Of a stretch of 64,000 bases of DNA, positions 36,126 to 45,500 are shown one piece after another. The notes below the pieces were generated by a model that saw only the letters and a list, made by a program, of their open reading frames with translations, was not told where the DNA came from and made no database searches. A program made the translations under genes and the position numbers. The first letter of the stretch is position 1, and each line of letters starts with the position of its first letter. This DNA is from Bacteroidota bacterium. GTDB taxonomy: Bacteria; Bacteroidota; Bacteroidia; Chitinophagales; Chitinophagaceae. The stretch covers positions 10,033-74,032 of the forward strand of contig JAFAFR010000079.1 in the NCBI GenBank assembly GCA_023423405.1, written 5' to 3'.

Positions 36126-36509
36126 ATGACATTGGATGAAAAGATAGCCGCATCGGAAACGCATATTTTTAAAGCCGTTTTCCCCAACACCACCAACCAC
36201 TACGATACCCTGTTTGGCGGCATGGCTATGCACCTGATGGATGAAGTGGCCTTTATTACCGCCACGCGTTTCAGCCGTAAGCGGGTTGTAACCGTAAGCA
36301 GCGACCGTATTGATTTCACCAGGCCTATTCCTTCGGGAACATTGGTAGAACTCATTGGAAAAGTAATCCATGTAGGTAATACCAGTATGAAAGTGCATGT
36401 TGAAATCTACGTGGAACAAATGTATTCCGCACACAGGGAAAAAGCCATCAGCGGCAATTTCACCCTTGTAGCCGTAGATGAGCACAAGAGACCCATCAAA
36501 ATCGTATAA
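36126..36509 (+). CDS. Acyl-CoA thioesterase, YciA-like hotdog protein
   Basis: The 127-residue protein is a single hotdog domain: 'HYDTLFGGMAMHLMDEVAFITA' with the catalytic-type Asp39, then 'SSDRIDFTRPIPSGTLVELIGKVIHVGNTSMKVHVEI'. YciA-type enzymes hydrolyse short- to long-chain acyl-CoA in the cytoplasm. It is the first gene after the cobalamin riboswitch. In bacteria that use methylmalonyl-CoA mutase, a thioesterase could relieve acyl-CoA build-up when B12 is low, but this link is inference. No other B12-related gene is near. It is convergent with the universal stress protein gene. Confidence 0.9.
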   Translation: MTLDEKIAASETHIFKAVFPNTTNHYDTLFGGMAMHLMDEVAFITATRFSRKRVVTVSSDRIDFTRPIPSGTLVELIGKVIHVGNTSMKVHVEIYVEQMYSAHREKAISGNFTLVAVDEHKRPIKIV

Positions 36510-36543
36510 ACGCCAGTTGCACTCAATTCAAGGATCTGGAAAA

Positions 36544-36996
36544 CTATTCCATTCGCGGCGGCGTCACCAGCACCGGTATGGTGGCATGCCTGATCACGTA
36601 TTCCGCAATGGAGCCTGTCAGCATCCTCCCGATCCCCGAGCGGCCATGCGTGCCCATCACGATCAGATCGGCGCCCCATTCACCGGCAATGCGGACGATC
36701 TCCTGCTCCGGATAACCTTCGGGCGTGAACCTTTCGATTTCGCTGATCCCGTTGTACAGGCGAATGAATTGTTCGATCGTTTGCTCTGCTTCCTTCAATA
36801 AAATCAACTGGCTTTGTTCGGGCGTAATACCGAGGTCGGCGCTGACCACTTCCTTCGACCGGTTCACCACGAATAGCAATCCCAGGGTGGCTTTCAGGCT
36901 ATGCGCGATTGAAAAGCCAACCCTTGCCGCCTTCATGGAATAGGAGCTGTTATCGATGGCCAGCAATATTTTTTGATAAACCGGTTCCATATACAT
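36544..36996 (-). CDS. Universal stress protein (UspA family)
   Basis: The 150-residue protein shows the Usp fold and an ATP-binding motif G-2X-G-9X-G-S in 'MGTHGRSGIGRMLTGSIAEYV' near the C-terminus, plus 'KILLAIDNSSYSMKAARVGF' at the N-terminus. ATP-binding Usp proteins act in stress responses in the cytoplasm. It starts 40 bases after crcB on the same strand and is probably the last gene of the fluoride-controlled operon. Met3 is an alternative start. Confidence 0.88.
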   Translation of the reverse strand: MYMEPVYQKILLAIDNSSYSMKAARVGFSIAHSLKATLGLLFVVNRSKEVVSADLGITPEQSQLILLKEAEQTIEQFIRLYNGISEIERFTPEGYPEQEIVRIAGEWGADLIVMGTHGRSGIGRMLTGSIAEYVIRHATIPVLVTPPRME

Positions 36997-37036
36997 TTAT
37001 TCAGATTTTATTCTGCCAATGCCCGGATGTAACGAC

Positions 37037-37405
37037 TTATTTTGATACCATCATTCCCGCAACCGTAGCAGAGAGTCCCAGCAATACACTCAGTACCACA
37101 TAAGGTATGAAATACATATAATTACCTTGTCGGAACAGGCTGATGCTTTCATAGGAAAAGCTCGAAAAAGTAGTATAGCCGCCACAAAGCCCGGTGACCA
37201 GGAAAAGCCGCCATTCAGGCGCCAATGCTACATGCCTGTTGGAAAAACCATACAGCAGTCCAATGGCAAAACATCCCGTAATATTAACCAGGAAGGTTCC
37301 CGCAGGAAAACTCACGGTTACAACCCGGCTCATCAATACCTGCACCAGGTAGCGCAGCACGCTGCCCAGTCCGCCACCAAAGAATATGATCAATGCCGCT
37401 TTCAT
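37037..37405 (-). CDS. crcB: Fluoride channel CrcB/FluC
   Basis: The 122-residue protein has four membrane spans and the FluC signatures: GGGLGSVLRY at the N-terminus, 'GTFLVNITGCFAIGLLYG' with the conserved Asn, and 'GLCGGYTTFSSFSYE' carrying the Phe-box and the central sodium site. Dual-topology dimers export fluoride. It lies 6 bases after the DUF190 gene and is under the fluoride riboswitch found upstream of clcF. Confidence 0.95.
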   Translation of the reverse strand: MKAALIIFFGGGLGSVLRYLVQVLMSRVVTVSFPAGTFLVNITGCFAIGLLYGFSNRHVALAPEWRLFLVTGLCGGYTTFSSFSYESISLFRQGNYMYFIPYVVLSVLLGLSATVAGMMVSK

Positions 37406-37411
37406 TTGCTT

Positions 37412-37780
37412 TTATTCAACGTCCCAGAATTCCACCTCTTTGTAAATGACCACTTTCTCCCGGAGCGACTCGCGGTGCTTCAGGAAAAAAGTTTCCAGCT
37501 TTTCCCTTTTATCCACCAGTTCCACGCACATGGCTAACCGCGAATTGTCTCCTTCGGCCGTAAAAGAAATGATCTTTCCGTCGGTCGTAAAACTGGTATG
37601 GGTGCTGTGTGCAGCGGCATTGATGATGCCATCCTTTTTTGCCTCTTCTATCAGGTGCATGTAAGTTGATTTGGGAAAGAGTTTCCGGAACAGGCTCCTT
37701 GCGCCTTGCCGCACTTTGTGCGCCGGGGCTATATAGATCTCCAGCTTGCCCAGGGAATGATGTTTTATTTTCTCCTCCAT
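37412..37780 (-). CDS. DUF190 protein linked to fluoride export
   Basis: The 122-residue protein is a PII-like DUF190 protein: 'KLEIYIAPAHKVRQGARSLFRKLFPKSTYMHLIEEAKKDGIINAAAHSTHTSFTTDGK' and 'EKVVIYKEVEFW' at the end. DUF190 genes are very often next to crcB. Its 5' end overlaps the clcF 3' end by 16 bases, and crcB starts 6 bases downstream, which suggests one transcript. The biochemical role is unknown. A ligand-sensing part in fluoride export is a fair guess. Confidence 0.88.
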   Translation of the reverse strand: MEEKIKHHSLGKLEIYIAPAHKVRQGARSLFRKLFPKSTYMHLIEEAKKDGIINAAAHSTHTSFTTDGKIISFTAEGDNSRLAMCVELVDKREKLETFFLKHRESLREKVVIYKEVEFWDVE

Positions 37781-39126
37781 AATTTCCGGTTTTTGACACG
37801 CTTCTGCCGCACCGTGTGCAGCGTCTGATTTGTATGATGATCCAGCTCGTTGATTTTAGATACCCCAATACGCTGGGCATGATAAATGCCGGAATGCCCG
37901 CTGAAATAATAGGCCGTAAAGCAGGCCACCGCATAGTACAGCACATTGTCTGCGCCAAAGAGTTCCACCCCCATAATGGTACAGGCGATGGGCGTATTGG
38001 TGGCGCCGGCAAATACGGCAATGAAACCCAGTCCCGCCATCAGGTCCACCGGCGCACCGGTGAGCGTGGCAATGGCATTGCCCAAAGCAGCGCCGATAAA
38101 GAACAACGGCGTTACCTCCCCTCCTTTAAAACCCATGCCGATCGTAATGGCTGTGAACAGCAGCTTCCAGAGCCAACTGAAATAAGTAGCGCCCCCTTCC
38201 CGGAAGCAGGACAAAATGGATACCGCATCGGGATCGGGATTCGTGACGCCAAGACCCAGATAATCCTGTGTACCTAACAGGTAGGAACAACCGATGATCA
38301 GCAAACCGCCCACAGCCGGGATCAGCCACTTGATCCTGATCCAGCGGTTGCTGTAATTTTTAATGGTATGAGTGGTTTCTGCAAACAGGTAGCCAGCCAG
38401 GCCAAAAGCCATCCCTGCCAGGATCGCCTGGCCAAGCAGCAAAAAATCAACATGAAAATAACGGAAGAACACCAGGCCCTTTTCCGCAAAGAGTATCTGG
38501 TAATGCGTATGCCGGATGCCCCAGGCGCTGCAGACAATATCGGCAAGCACGCTGGCCATGAAGCAGGGCATCAGCGCATCGTGCCGGATGCGCCCCAGCG
38601 CCAACACTTCCAGCGCAAAAATGGCGCCCGTAATGGGCGTCCCGAACACAGCGCCAAAGCCCGCAGCAATACCCGTCATCAGCAGCGTTTTCACATCCCC
38701 GGGCGACAACCGGAGCTGCCGGGCGAAGAACTGCGCCATGCTTCCGCCGATCTGCACGGCGGTTCCCTCCCTGCCTGCCGAACCGCCAAAAAAATGCGTC
38801 ACCACCGTTGTGAACAGCACCAGTGGCGCCATGCGGAAAGGCACGCCTCCTCCCGGTTCATGGATCTCGTCCATGATGAGGTTATTGCCGGCTTCCGCAT
38901 TCTTACCGGCATATTTATACAAAGCATAAATACCTGTACCCGCTGCCGGCAACAGGAAAAGCAGCCAGGGATGGGCAAAGCGGAAGTTGATGGCCAGTTC
39001 GAGCAGCCACAAGAAAAGCGCCACCAGCGAGCCCACTACTGCAGCCACAGGAATGACCAGCAGGGTCCACTTAACTAAATAGGAGATAATAAAAAGATGT
39101 TCAAAAGAGGTTTTCAGCCTTTTCAT
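37765..39126 (-). CDS. clcF: CLC-F type fluoride/proton antiporter
   Basis: The 453-residue protein is a CLC antiporter with many membrane spans. Two positions put it in the fluoride-specific CLC-F group: GNNLI (residues 80-84) where chloride-type members have GSGIP, and GREGT (residues 118-122, gating Glu120) where others have GREGP or GKEGP. CLC-F proteins export fluoride in exchange for protons. A fluoride riboswitch lies 48 bases upstream. The next genes are DUF190 and crcB. The gene name is used by analogy. Confidence 0.9.
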   Translation of the reverse strand: MKRLKTSFEHLFIISYLVKWTLLVIPVAAVVGSLVALFLWLLELAINFRFAHPWLLFLLPAAGTGIYALYKYAGKNAEAGNNLIMDEIHEPGGGVPFRMAPLVLFTTVVTHFFGGSAGREGTAVQIGGSMAQFFARQLRLSPGDVKTLLMTGIAAGFGAVFGTPITGAIFALEVLALGRIRHDALMPCFMASVLADIVCSAWGIRHTHYQILFAEKGLVFFRYFHVDFLLLGQAILAGMAFGLAGYLFAETTHTIKNYSNRWIRIKWLIPAVGGLLIIGCSYLLGTQDYLGLGVTNPDPDAVSILSCFREGGATYFSWLWKLLFTAITIGMGFKGGEVTPLFFIGAALGNAIATLTGAPVDLMAGLGFIAVFAGATNTPIACTIMGVELFGADNVLYYAVACFTAYYFSGHSGIYHAQRIGVSKINELDHHTNQTLHTVRQKRVKNRKLWRRK

Positions 39127-39173
39127 TCCTACAAATTATTCCACGTAAATATTAATTACAATATTTATAATTT

Positions 39174-39228
39174 GTAGGCGCCATCAGCTCAAAATCCGGA
39201 GCGGTTCAAATAGGAAGACACCATTTCC
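39174..39228 (-). promoter_or_regulatory. Fluoride riboswitch (crcB motif)
   Basis: Read on the minus strand from 39228 to 39174: GGAAATGGTGTCTTCC at 39228-39213 forms the first stem (GGAA/TTCC) around the conserved ATGG, then AACCGCT at 39206-39200, and AGCTGATGGCGCCTAC at 39189-39174, which matches the conserved 3' end of the aptamer. The AGC and GCT bases can pair as the second stem. It is placed 48 bases before the clcF start. It should raise expression when fluoride is bound. Confidence 0.9.
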
Positions 39229-39276
39229 TTTTCCGTGGACCACGAAGATAACTGTTTTGCATGAACCTCCCGGCTG

Positions 39277-40884
39277 TTATTGTCGCAGTTTCTCCAGCGA
39301 AATATCGTCCAGGAAAATAGGCCGCCCACCTGTATTGGTAAAACACAGGCGTACGGTTTTACGGTTCTGCTCCGGCTCGGCGCTCGTGCGAAGGTCCAGC
39401 GAGGATCGCCGGAAACGACCGGCAGGACGAACCACCTGCCGCACACTGTCTTCAAAAACACCGGTTACCTGCTCAACATTGCTCCATTCCGTTTTCAGCT
39501 CACCCCCGCCCCTGCTCCAGTACGCCAGGCGGTATGCCGTGGAATGATCGAGGTACACATATTGCTCCAGGCTTTGCCCCGGCTGCAACAGGAATCCACG
39601 GTCGCCCGTCCTTTTCGCTTCGCGCGAAACAGCGGCACTGCCTTCCCAGGGTCCAAGCCGGTCGCCATATTCCGCGCCGCCGTTGGGCAATTCGCTTTTC
39701 CCTTCTAACGGCCACTGGTAAGCGCGGATATAATCCACTTCCATGCTCACGGAACCGCCGCCGCCATAGCTTCCCAGGAAAACATTCATAAAATGATTGG
39801 GAGAGTATATATGGTGCTTATCAGTATATTCCTTTATAAGCTGCCCGTTGATATAATGTTTCACCGCCACGGGCGTCCACAATATGCCATGCACCACCCA
39901 GGTATCGCGGTGTGTATATCCCTCAGCGATGTGCGTGGCCAGGTTGTGAACGAAACGCCCATTGGTATCCACATTTCCGTGTAACACAAACTGCGCATTC
40001 AGGTACTCAAAGACATCAATTTCAAACACCTGGCCGCGGGGCCTTATGCCCTTTACACTGTTCAGCACGGTTCCTTTTTCAAGATAATATTTCAGGTCGG
40101 GTCCCGGCGAATCGAACCAGAAAGCGGTATTCAGCCCCCGGGGCTTGCCGGTGCTGCTTCTTTTCACCCTTACTTCAAAATAACCGCCCCGGCTGTTGTC
40201 GAGCAGGTTCTCATTGGTGGCCCAGTCGTAGGTTTGGATCGAAGAGATCTTCTTATCGTTCTTTTTATCATATACCTCCGCGGGCAGGGAGTCGTTCGTG
40301 AACAGGGTAATGGTAGATCCATTCAAGGTGTAAGCGGGCTGGGGCAGTTTGTTAGCACGAAGCTCCGCAGCGTTTACACCATACAGGTAGTCGATATTGG
40401 AATAGTAATTGGTCGACCACTTATTGCGGTTCAGCAGCGAATCGCTGAACTCATCCTGCCACCACAACCGCATGCCTTCGGGCACAGCGGCAGAGCTGGG
40501 AATATCCAGTTGGGTGGCTTCTCCGGGCTCGGGTACCCAGTTGCGGATGGTCTTTACAGTGCCGGCCGGCGAAGGCGGAGTTGCTTCCCCTCCTGCCGGT
40601 TGCAGCCAAACCTGGTAAACGGTTTCGGGCAACACATCCTGTATGTAGTAGCGCAATTGCCCTTTCTTCATAAAAGCACCGGGCTGCGCCGGGCACTCAC
40701 GGCCGGCGGACCAATACAGGAGCCAGTCCTGGTTTGCCTGGCAGCCTTTTAATTGCACCCTGATCCAACTGCGTGTTCCCAGCAGTTCCGGCGTACAGGC
40801 GTTACCGGTAGATTGTGCTGCCAGGCCAGTCCACAGGCTGCTAATAAAGGCAACCAGCAACGCCATTCGAAATATTCTTTTCAT
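39277..40884 (-). CDS. Glycoside hydrolase family 16 protein, secreted
   Basis: The 535-residue protein has a signal peptide (MKRIFRMALLVAFISSLWTGLAAQ). An N-terminal Fn3-like part (about 28-115) precedes a GH16 domain (about 135-390) with WQDEF, the substrate-lining 'RGLNTAFWF' and the catalytic EIDVFE with nucleophile Glu288, Asp290 and acid/base Glu293. The last 140 residues look like a carbohydrate-binding domain. GH16 members cleave beta-1,3/1,4-glucans or galactans, and the spacing in the motif fits laminarinase-like or agarase-like enzymes alike. It is the last gene of the susC-susD operon, separated from susD by a hairpin. Confidence 0.9.
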   Translation of the reverse strand: MKRIFRMALLVAFISSLWTGLAAQSTGNACTPELLGTRSWIRVQLKGCQANQDWLLYWSAGRECPAQPGAFMKKGQLRYYIQDVLPETVYQVWLQPAGGEATPPSPAGTVKTIRNWVPEPGEATQLDIPSSAAVPEGMRLWWQDEFSDSLLNRNKWSTNYYSNIDYLYGVNAAELRANKLPQPAYTLNGSTITLFTNDSLPAEVYDKKNDKKISSIQTYDWATNENLLDNSRGGYFEVRVKRSSTGKPRGLNTAFWFDSPGPDLKYYLEKGTVLNSVKGIRPRGQVFEIDVFEYLNAQFVLHGNVDTNGRFVHNLATHIAEGYTHRDTWVVHGILWTPVAVKHYINGQLIKEYTDKHHIYSPNHFMNVFLGSYGGGGSVSMEVDYIRAYQWPLEGKSELPNGGAEYGDRLGPWEGSAAVSREAKRTGDRGFLLQPGQSLEQYVYLDHSTAYRLAYWSRGGGELKTEWSNVEQVTGVFEDSVRQVVRPAGRFRRSSLDLRTSAEPEQNRKTVRLCFTNTGGRPIFLDDISLEKLRQ

Positions 40885-40926
40885 CCTGCAACGATTATTG
40901 TGATACAGTTAAAGCATTCAAAATAA

Positions 40927-40953
40927 GAGGGCACCTCATAAAGAGGCACCCTC
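40927..40953 (-). terminator. Hairpin between susD and the GH16 gene
   Basis: On the minus strand GAGGG and CCTC arms (40953-40943 and 40937-40927) form an imperfect stem with a short ATAAA-like loop, followed by TTATTTTG. It may act as a weak terminator, attenuator or stabiliser inside the operon. No clear T run. Confidence 0.4.
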
Positions 40954-40977
40954 CCGTCTTTGAGACCAAATCAAAAC

Positions 40978-42495
40978 CTACTTATAGCCCTCATTCTGGG
41001 CGATCACGCCATTGCTCTGCGTTACCACCGACCGCGGCAGGGGCAGCAATACTTTGTAGCTTTCGGCAGTAGTCGACCCATCGTCGATGGCCCTTTGAAT
41101 GAATTTATTCCAGCGGACCAGGTCGTCTTTCCGCCAGCCCTCACCCCACAATTCAAAAAGGCGTTCGTCCTGCAGCTTTGCCAGGAAGGCATCGTGCGAA
41201 AGCCCTTCCGGCAGGTCGCCCAAACCGGCCCTGTGGCGCACCGCGTTCACGGCGGTATAGGCTTCCGTGTTGGGCGCGCCATTCGCTTCGTTGATGCTTT
41301 CTGCCAGCATCAGCAGCACATCTGAATAACGGTAGATGGGAAAATCAACTCCGCTGTTCTGCGAATTGGCTTTGGAAGGGTCGGGCGAAAATTTCATCGG
41401 CACAGCGCCCATGTCGCCGCCCGTACGTGCATTGCGATATTTGATAGTTCCGTCGGGGTTTTTACCGTTGGGATAGGATTCCATCAGCATCTTCAGCCGC
41501 TTGTCGGTGGGGTCAAATTTGTCGTAGGAAGTCCAGCGCATTTTATAACCACCCCAGGCTGTCAGCGGAATCCCGGAAGGATCCACGTAGTCGGAAGGCA
41601 ACGAATGCGCCAGCCACATATTCGTATACTGGTCACCGGCAGTAGGTGAACAAACCACGGCAAGGATCACTTCAGGAGAATTGCCGCCCTTGTTCTGGAC
41701 GCTGAAATTATCCTCATAATTGTCCTCCAGCCCATAACCCAGGCTTTGCAACTGCTGCCCTGTAGACACCGCTTTGGCCCAGTTCTTCTCGTGCATGTAC
41801 AGTTTCATCAAACCGGTAAGCGCCGCGGCTTTGGAAAAGCGGCCATAATCCTGTCCTGAGAATTTATCAGGAAGACTGGCAGCCGCATCCTGGTAATCCT
41901 TTTCGATCTGCGCAGCCACTTCGGCGGCGGCAGGGCGCGGTAAGAAAGGTGCGTTGGGATCTGCGGCAATGGCAGGATCGGTTACAATGGTAATGGGACC
42001 ATAGTTAAAGTAAAGCAGTTGCGCATAGTGTGCGCGCAGCGCTTTCAGCTCACCCACATAACGGCTCTTCAGGTCATCTGCAATGTCGGCTTTCTGGATG
42101 CCGTCTATCGCAATGGCGATGCGCGAAATATAGGGCATATAACGGTTATAGTTATGCGTTACCCAGTCGAAGTCGGGGTTGTAGTTGAGGGTATGCATAA
42201 TGGGCCAGTTACCGCCCCAGGCGCATACGCCTTCGTCGGTAGTCATCATGGCCTGTGTGCGCCAGGCATAAGTGCCGGAGGTCCAGCCGCCCTGCCAGTC
42301 GCTGCCGCCTGCGAGGCCCGTATAGGCTGCGTTCACGGCGGCCACGGCCCCTTCGGGTGTGTTCACCACATCGGAAAGATCGCCGTAGCTTTTATATTCC
42401 AGTCCCTTTTCGCAGGAAGTGGTCAGCAGCAATCCCGCAAACAGCCCTGCTGCCAGGAAAGCGCGTCCGGATCGTATATTGATATGCATGTTCAT
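40978..42495 (-). CDS. SusD/RagB-family nutrient-binding lipoprotein
   Basis: The 505-residue protein has a lipobox (LTTSC) with Cys28, then the helix-rich SusD fold with 'TPEGAVAAVNAAYTGLAGG', 'LKALRAHYAQLLYFNYGPI', 'YRYSDVLLMLAESINEANG' and a C-terminal 'ELWGEGWRKDDLVRWNKF'. SusD proteins sit at the cell surface and hand glycans to their SusC partner. The SusC gene ends 20 bases upstream. Met3 (MHINIRSG) is an alternative start. Confidence 0.94.
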   Translation of the reverse strand: MNMHINIRSGRAFLAAGLFAGLLLTTSCEKGLEYKSYGDLSDVVNTPEGAVAAVNAAYTGLAGGSDWQGGWTSGTYAWRTQAMMTTDEGVCAWGGNWPIMHTLNYNPDFDWVTHNYNRYMPYISRIAIAIDGIQKADIADDLKSRYVGELKALRAHYAQLLYFNYGPITIVTDPAIAADPNAPFLPRPAAAEVAAQIEKDYQDAAASLPDKFSGQDYGRFSKAAALTGLMKLYMHEKNWAKAVSTGQQLQSLGYGLEDNYEDNFSVQNKGGNSPEVILAVVCSPTAGDQYTNMWLAHSLPSDYVDPSGIPLTAWGGYKMRWTSYDKFDPTDKRLKMLMESYPNGKNPDGTIKYRNARTGGDMGAVPMKFSPDPSKANSQNSGVDFPIYRYSDVLLMLAESINEANGAPNTEAYTAVNAVRHRAGLGDLPEGLSHDAFLAKLQDERLFELWGEGWRKDDLVRWNKFIQRAIDDGSTTAESYKVLLPLPRSVVTQSNGVIAQNEGYK

Positions 42496-42515
42496 AATGA
42501 TCTTTGTTTTGCTTT

Positions 42516-45500
42516 TTAGAAAGAAGCGTTTATTCCAAATACATAGCTCTTGATCAGCGGATAGAAATTATCCGTATTCAGCTCGGGATCGAGTCCGGGA
42601 TAGCTGGTGATCGTGAATGGGTTCTGCATGTCGAAGGAGAGCCTGAAATTGGAGAAGAGCTTTTGTTTCGCGATCAGCGTACGGGGCACGGTATAACCGA
42701 GCGTAATGTTCCGGCAACGCAGGAAGGAACCATCTACCAGCCAGTAGTCGGCACTGTTCTGGTAACCTACGTATTTGCTGTCGGACAATGCCGTGGGGAA
42801 ATTGCCGTCAGGATTGGCGAAGGTCCAGCGCGTAGATGAAACGGGCATAGCGTTGAAACCAAAAGCATTGGTGGTATTCTCCTGCGCACGGCCGTTGGCA
42901 TAGGGCGACCATTTCTTCTGCACCAGCCCCGACATGAAAATGTTCAGATCGAAATTCTTAAACGTGAGCTGGTTGCCGAACCCGAAATTGAAGCGGGGAT
43001 CGGCATTACCGATATAGGTAATATCGGCTGCTGTGATAGAGCCATCGGGACCAATAAGATTACCGGAAGCATCATAGCCATGAATATCTTTCAGGATGAG
43101 GCCACCCGGAAGCATGCCAGCCATTTGCGCAGGCTCCTTGCCATTACCACCCTTGTATACGCCCTCCGACTGGATACCGAAGATTGGGTTGAACAGTGCA
43201 TCCCTGCCACTGGCAACTGCATATTTTTCCAGCACTGCCAGCGCTTCGGGCGAACGTTCCACCCAGTAGTTGAGATAGTGTGAAAAATTGATGGTGGTAG
43301 ACCAGCCCAGTCCGCCTGCAGATTTTGGAACAATATTCTTCGATTGCAAAGCGATGTCGTAACCGGTTGACCTTGTTTTTCCGGCATTGCGGTAAACACC
43401 GTTGATGATGAACCCGGACGGATAGGGAACAAAAGTGATCAGGTTGCGGATGGTTTTGTTGAAATAGTCAACAGAAGCACTGAGGCGGTTGTTCCAGAAA
43501 CCCAGATCAAGACCGATGTTCAGCTCGCCTGCTGTTTCCCAGGTAAGATTGGGATTCGCATCGCGCGACAGTATCAAACCGGAATTGACAACACCCATGC
43601 CGAAATAGGGACTCTGTGCCGTTCCATATTGCTGGAAGGCCGAAGCGCCAAATTCGCTGTTGCCCGTTTCACCGTATCCTGCACGCAGCTTCAGGAAAGA
43701 AACAGCACCTACGCTTTGCATAAAGGACTCGTCAGAGATCACCCAGCCGGCGGAAACGCCCGGGAAATAACCCCATTTCTTATTGTCAGCGAATACGGAA
43801 GATCCATCCCTGCGCAGCGAAGCCTGCAGCGTGATATTGCCGTTGAAGGTATAGATGGCGCGGGCAAAATAAGAAGCCCAGGTGGTTTGAGCGCGGTTAG
43901 ACCCCACCGTTGGACGCACGGCCTGACCGGCGCCCAGGTTGTAATACAGCATCACGTCGGAGAGGAAGTTTTGGTTGGCGGCATTGAAGCCTTCCCAGTC
44001 GGTCCGCTGGTAGTTGTAACCCACCACGGCGCTGATGTTGTGGAGCGATCCGATGGCCTTGTCGTACGACAAAGTATATTCCAGCAGCTTTGACCTTGCT
44101 TCTGATTCGGAAATGCTCGCGGCGCCATTGGCCTGCTGGCCATAATAAAAGGTGCGCGGAAAATAAGTGGACCTTTTTGAAGAAGACCGGTCGTAGCTGA
44201 ATTTGGCCCTGGCCTTGAGTTCGGGAATGATCTTCCATTCGCCGTAGGCACTGCTCAGCGAACGGTTCGACGCTGTTTTATCGGTAACCGTGCCGTAAGA
44301 CAATGGGTTGGGAATATTGGGATAATAAGGGCTCAGCGGGTAAGAACCATCGGGGTTCTGCAGCGGGATATTGGGCGCCCAGTAAATGGCTGCTGTTACA
44401 ATACCGCCGTTTTCGTTCACACCCCCGGTGATGGTGTTATCGGCATCGGAATTCGACAGAATAACGCTGGCGCCCAGCTTGATCTTTTCAGATACAACCT
44501 GGTCTACATTGATCCTTCCATTGTAACGTTTATAACCGGTACCGATGATCACGCCTTTCTGGTCGAAGAAATTCCCGGAAGCGAAATAGGATGTTTTTCC
44601 ATTACCGCCGGAAAGCGAAAGGTTATGTTGCTGCGTGTAACCGGAACGCGTGATGGCGTCGGTAGCCGTTTTATCGGAATTGGTCGCCGCATCGATCTCA
44701 GACTGGCTGTAAATGGGCGTATAGGGTGTAACGCTACCTGCGTCCACGCTTCCGTAATAAGGAGCGATCTTATTGTCGCGGTACCACATTTCTTCACGCA
44801 GCAGGTTGCGCTGGATCATATAATCCTTTGCGCCGTATACCGGATACATTTTATCCACGCGCTGGATGCCGTAGCTTCCCATGTAATCGAGTTTGGCTTT
44901 CCCTTCCACGCCTTTTTTGGTGGTGATGAGCACCACGCCGGCGCCTGCACGGGCTCCGTAAATGGAGGCGGCGCTGGCGTCCTTAAGGATCTCGATGGAA
45001 GCAATATCATTCGGGTTGATGAAATTCAACGGCGATTTATCGACCCCGCCGCTGCCATATTTTGAACCACCCACATCGCCGCCCATGCCGGGTTGACCGG
45101 CAGCATCGTTTACCGGCACGCCATCTATTACATAGAGCACGCCTGCGTTGGCAGAAGAGGGATTACTGCGGATCTGTACGCGCACGCCCGCACCCGGCTG
45201 ACCCGTAGGCTGTATCACCTGCACGCCTGCGGCCTTGCCCTGCAGCGCCTGCTGGAAATTCGCGTTCACCGAGGTGTTCATGTCCTTGCTTTTGATGCTC
45301 GATACGGCGCCGGTGAGGTTGCGTTGTTTCACACTGCCATAGCCGATCACCACGATCTCTTCGGCGGCGGAAATTTTCCGTTGCAATACGACCTGGTCGA
45401 GCGGACCATTTACCGGGATCTCCACCTGCTCAAAACCAACGAATGAAACAATAAGTGTACCCGTAAGGGCTGGTACCGAGAGCGTGAATTTTCCATCGGC

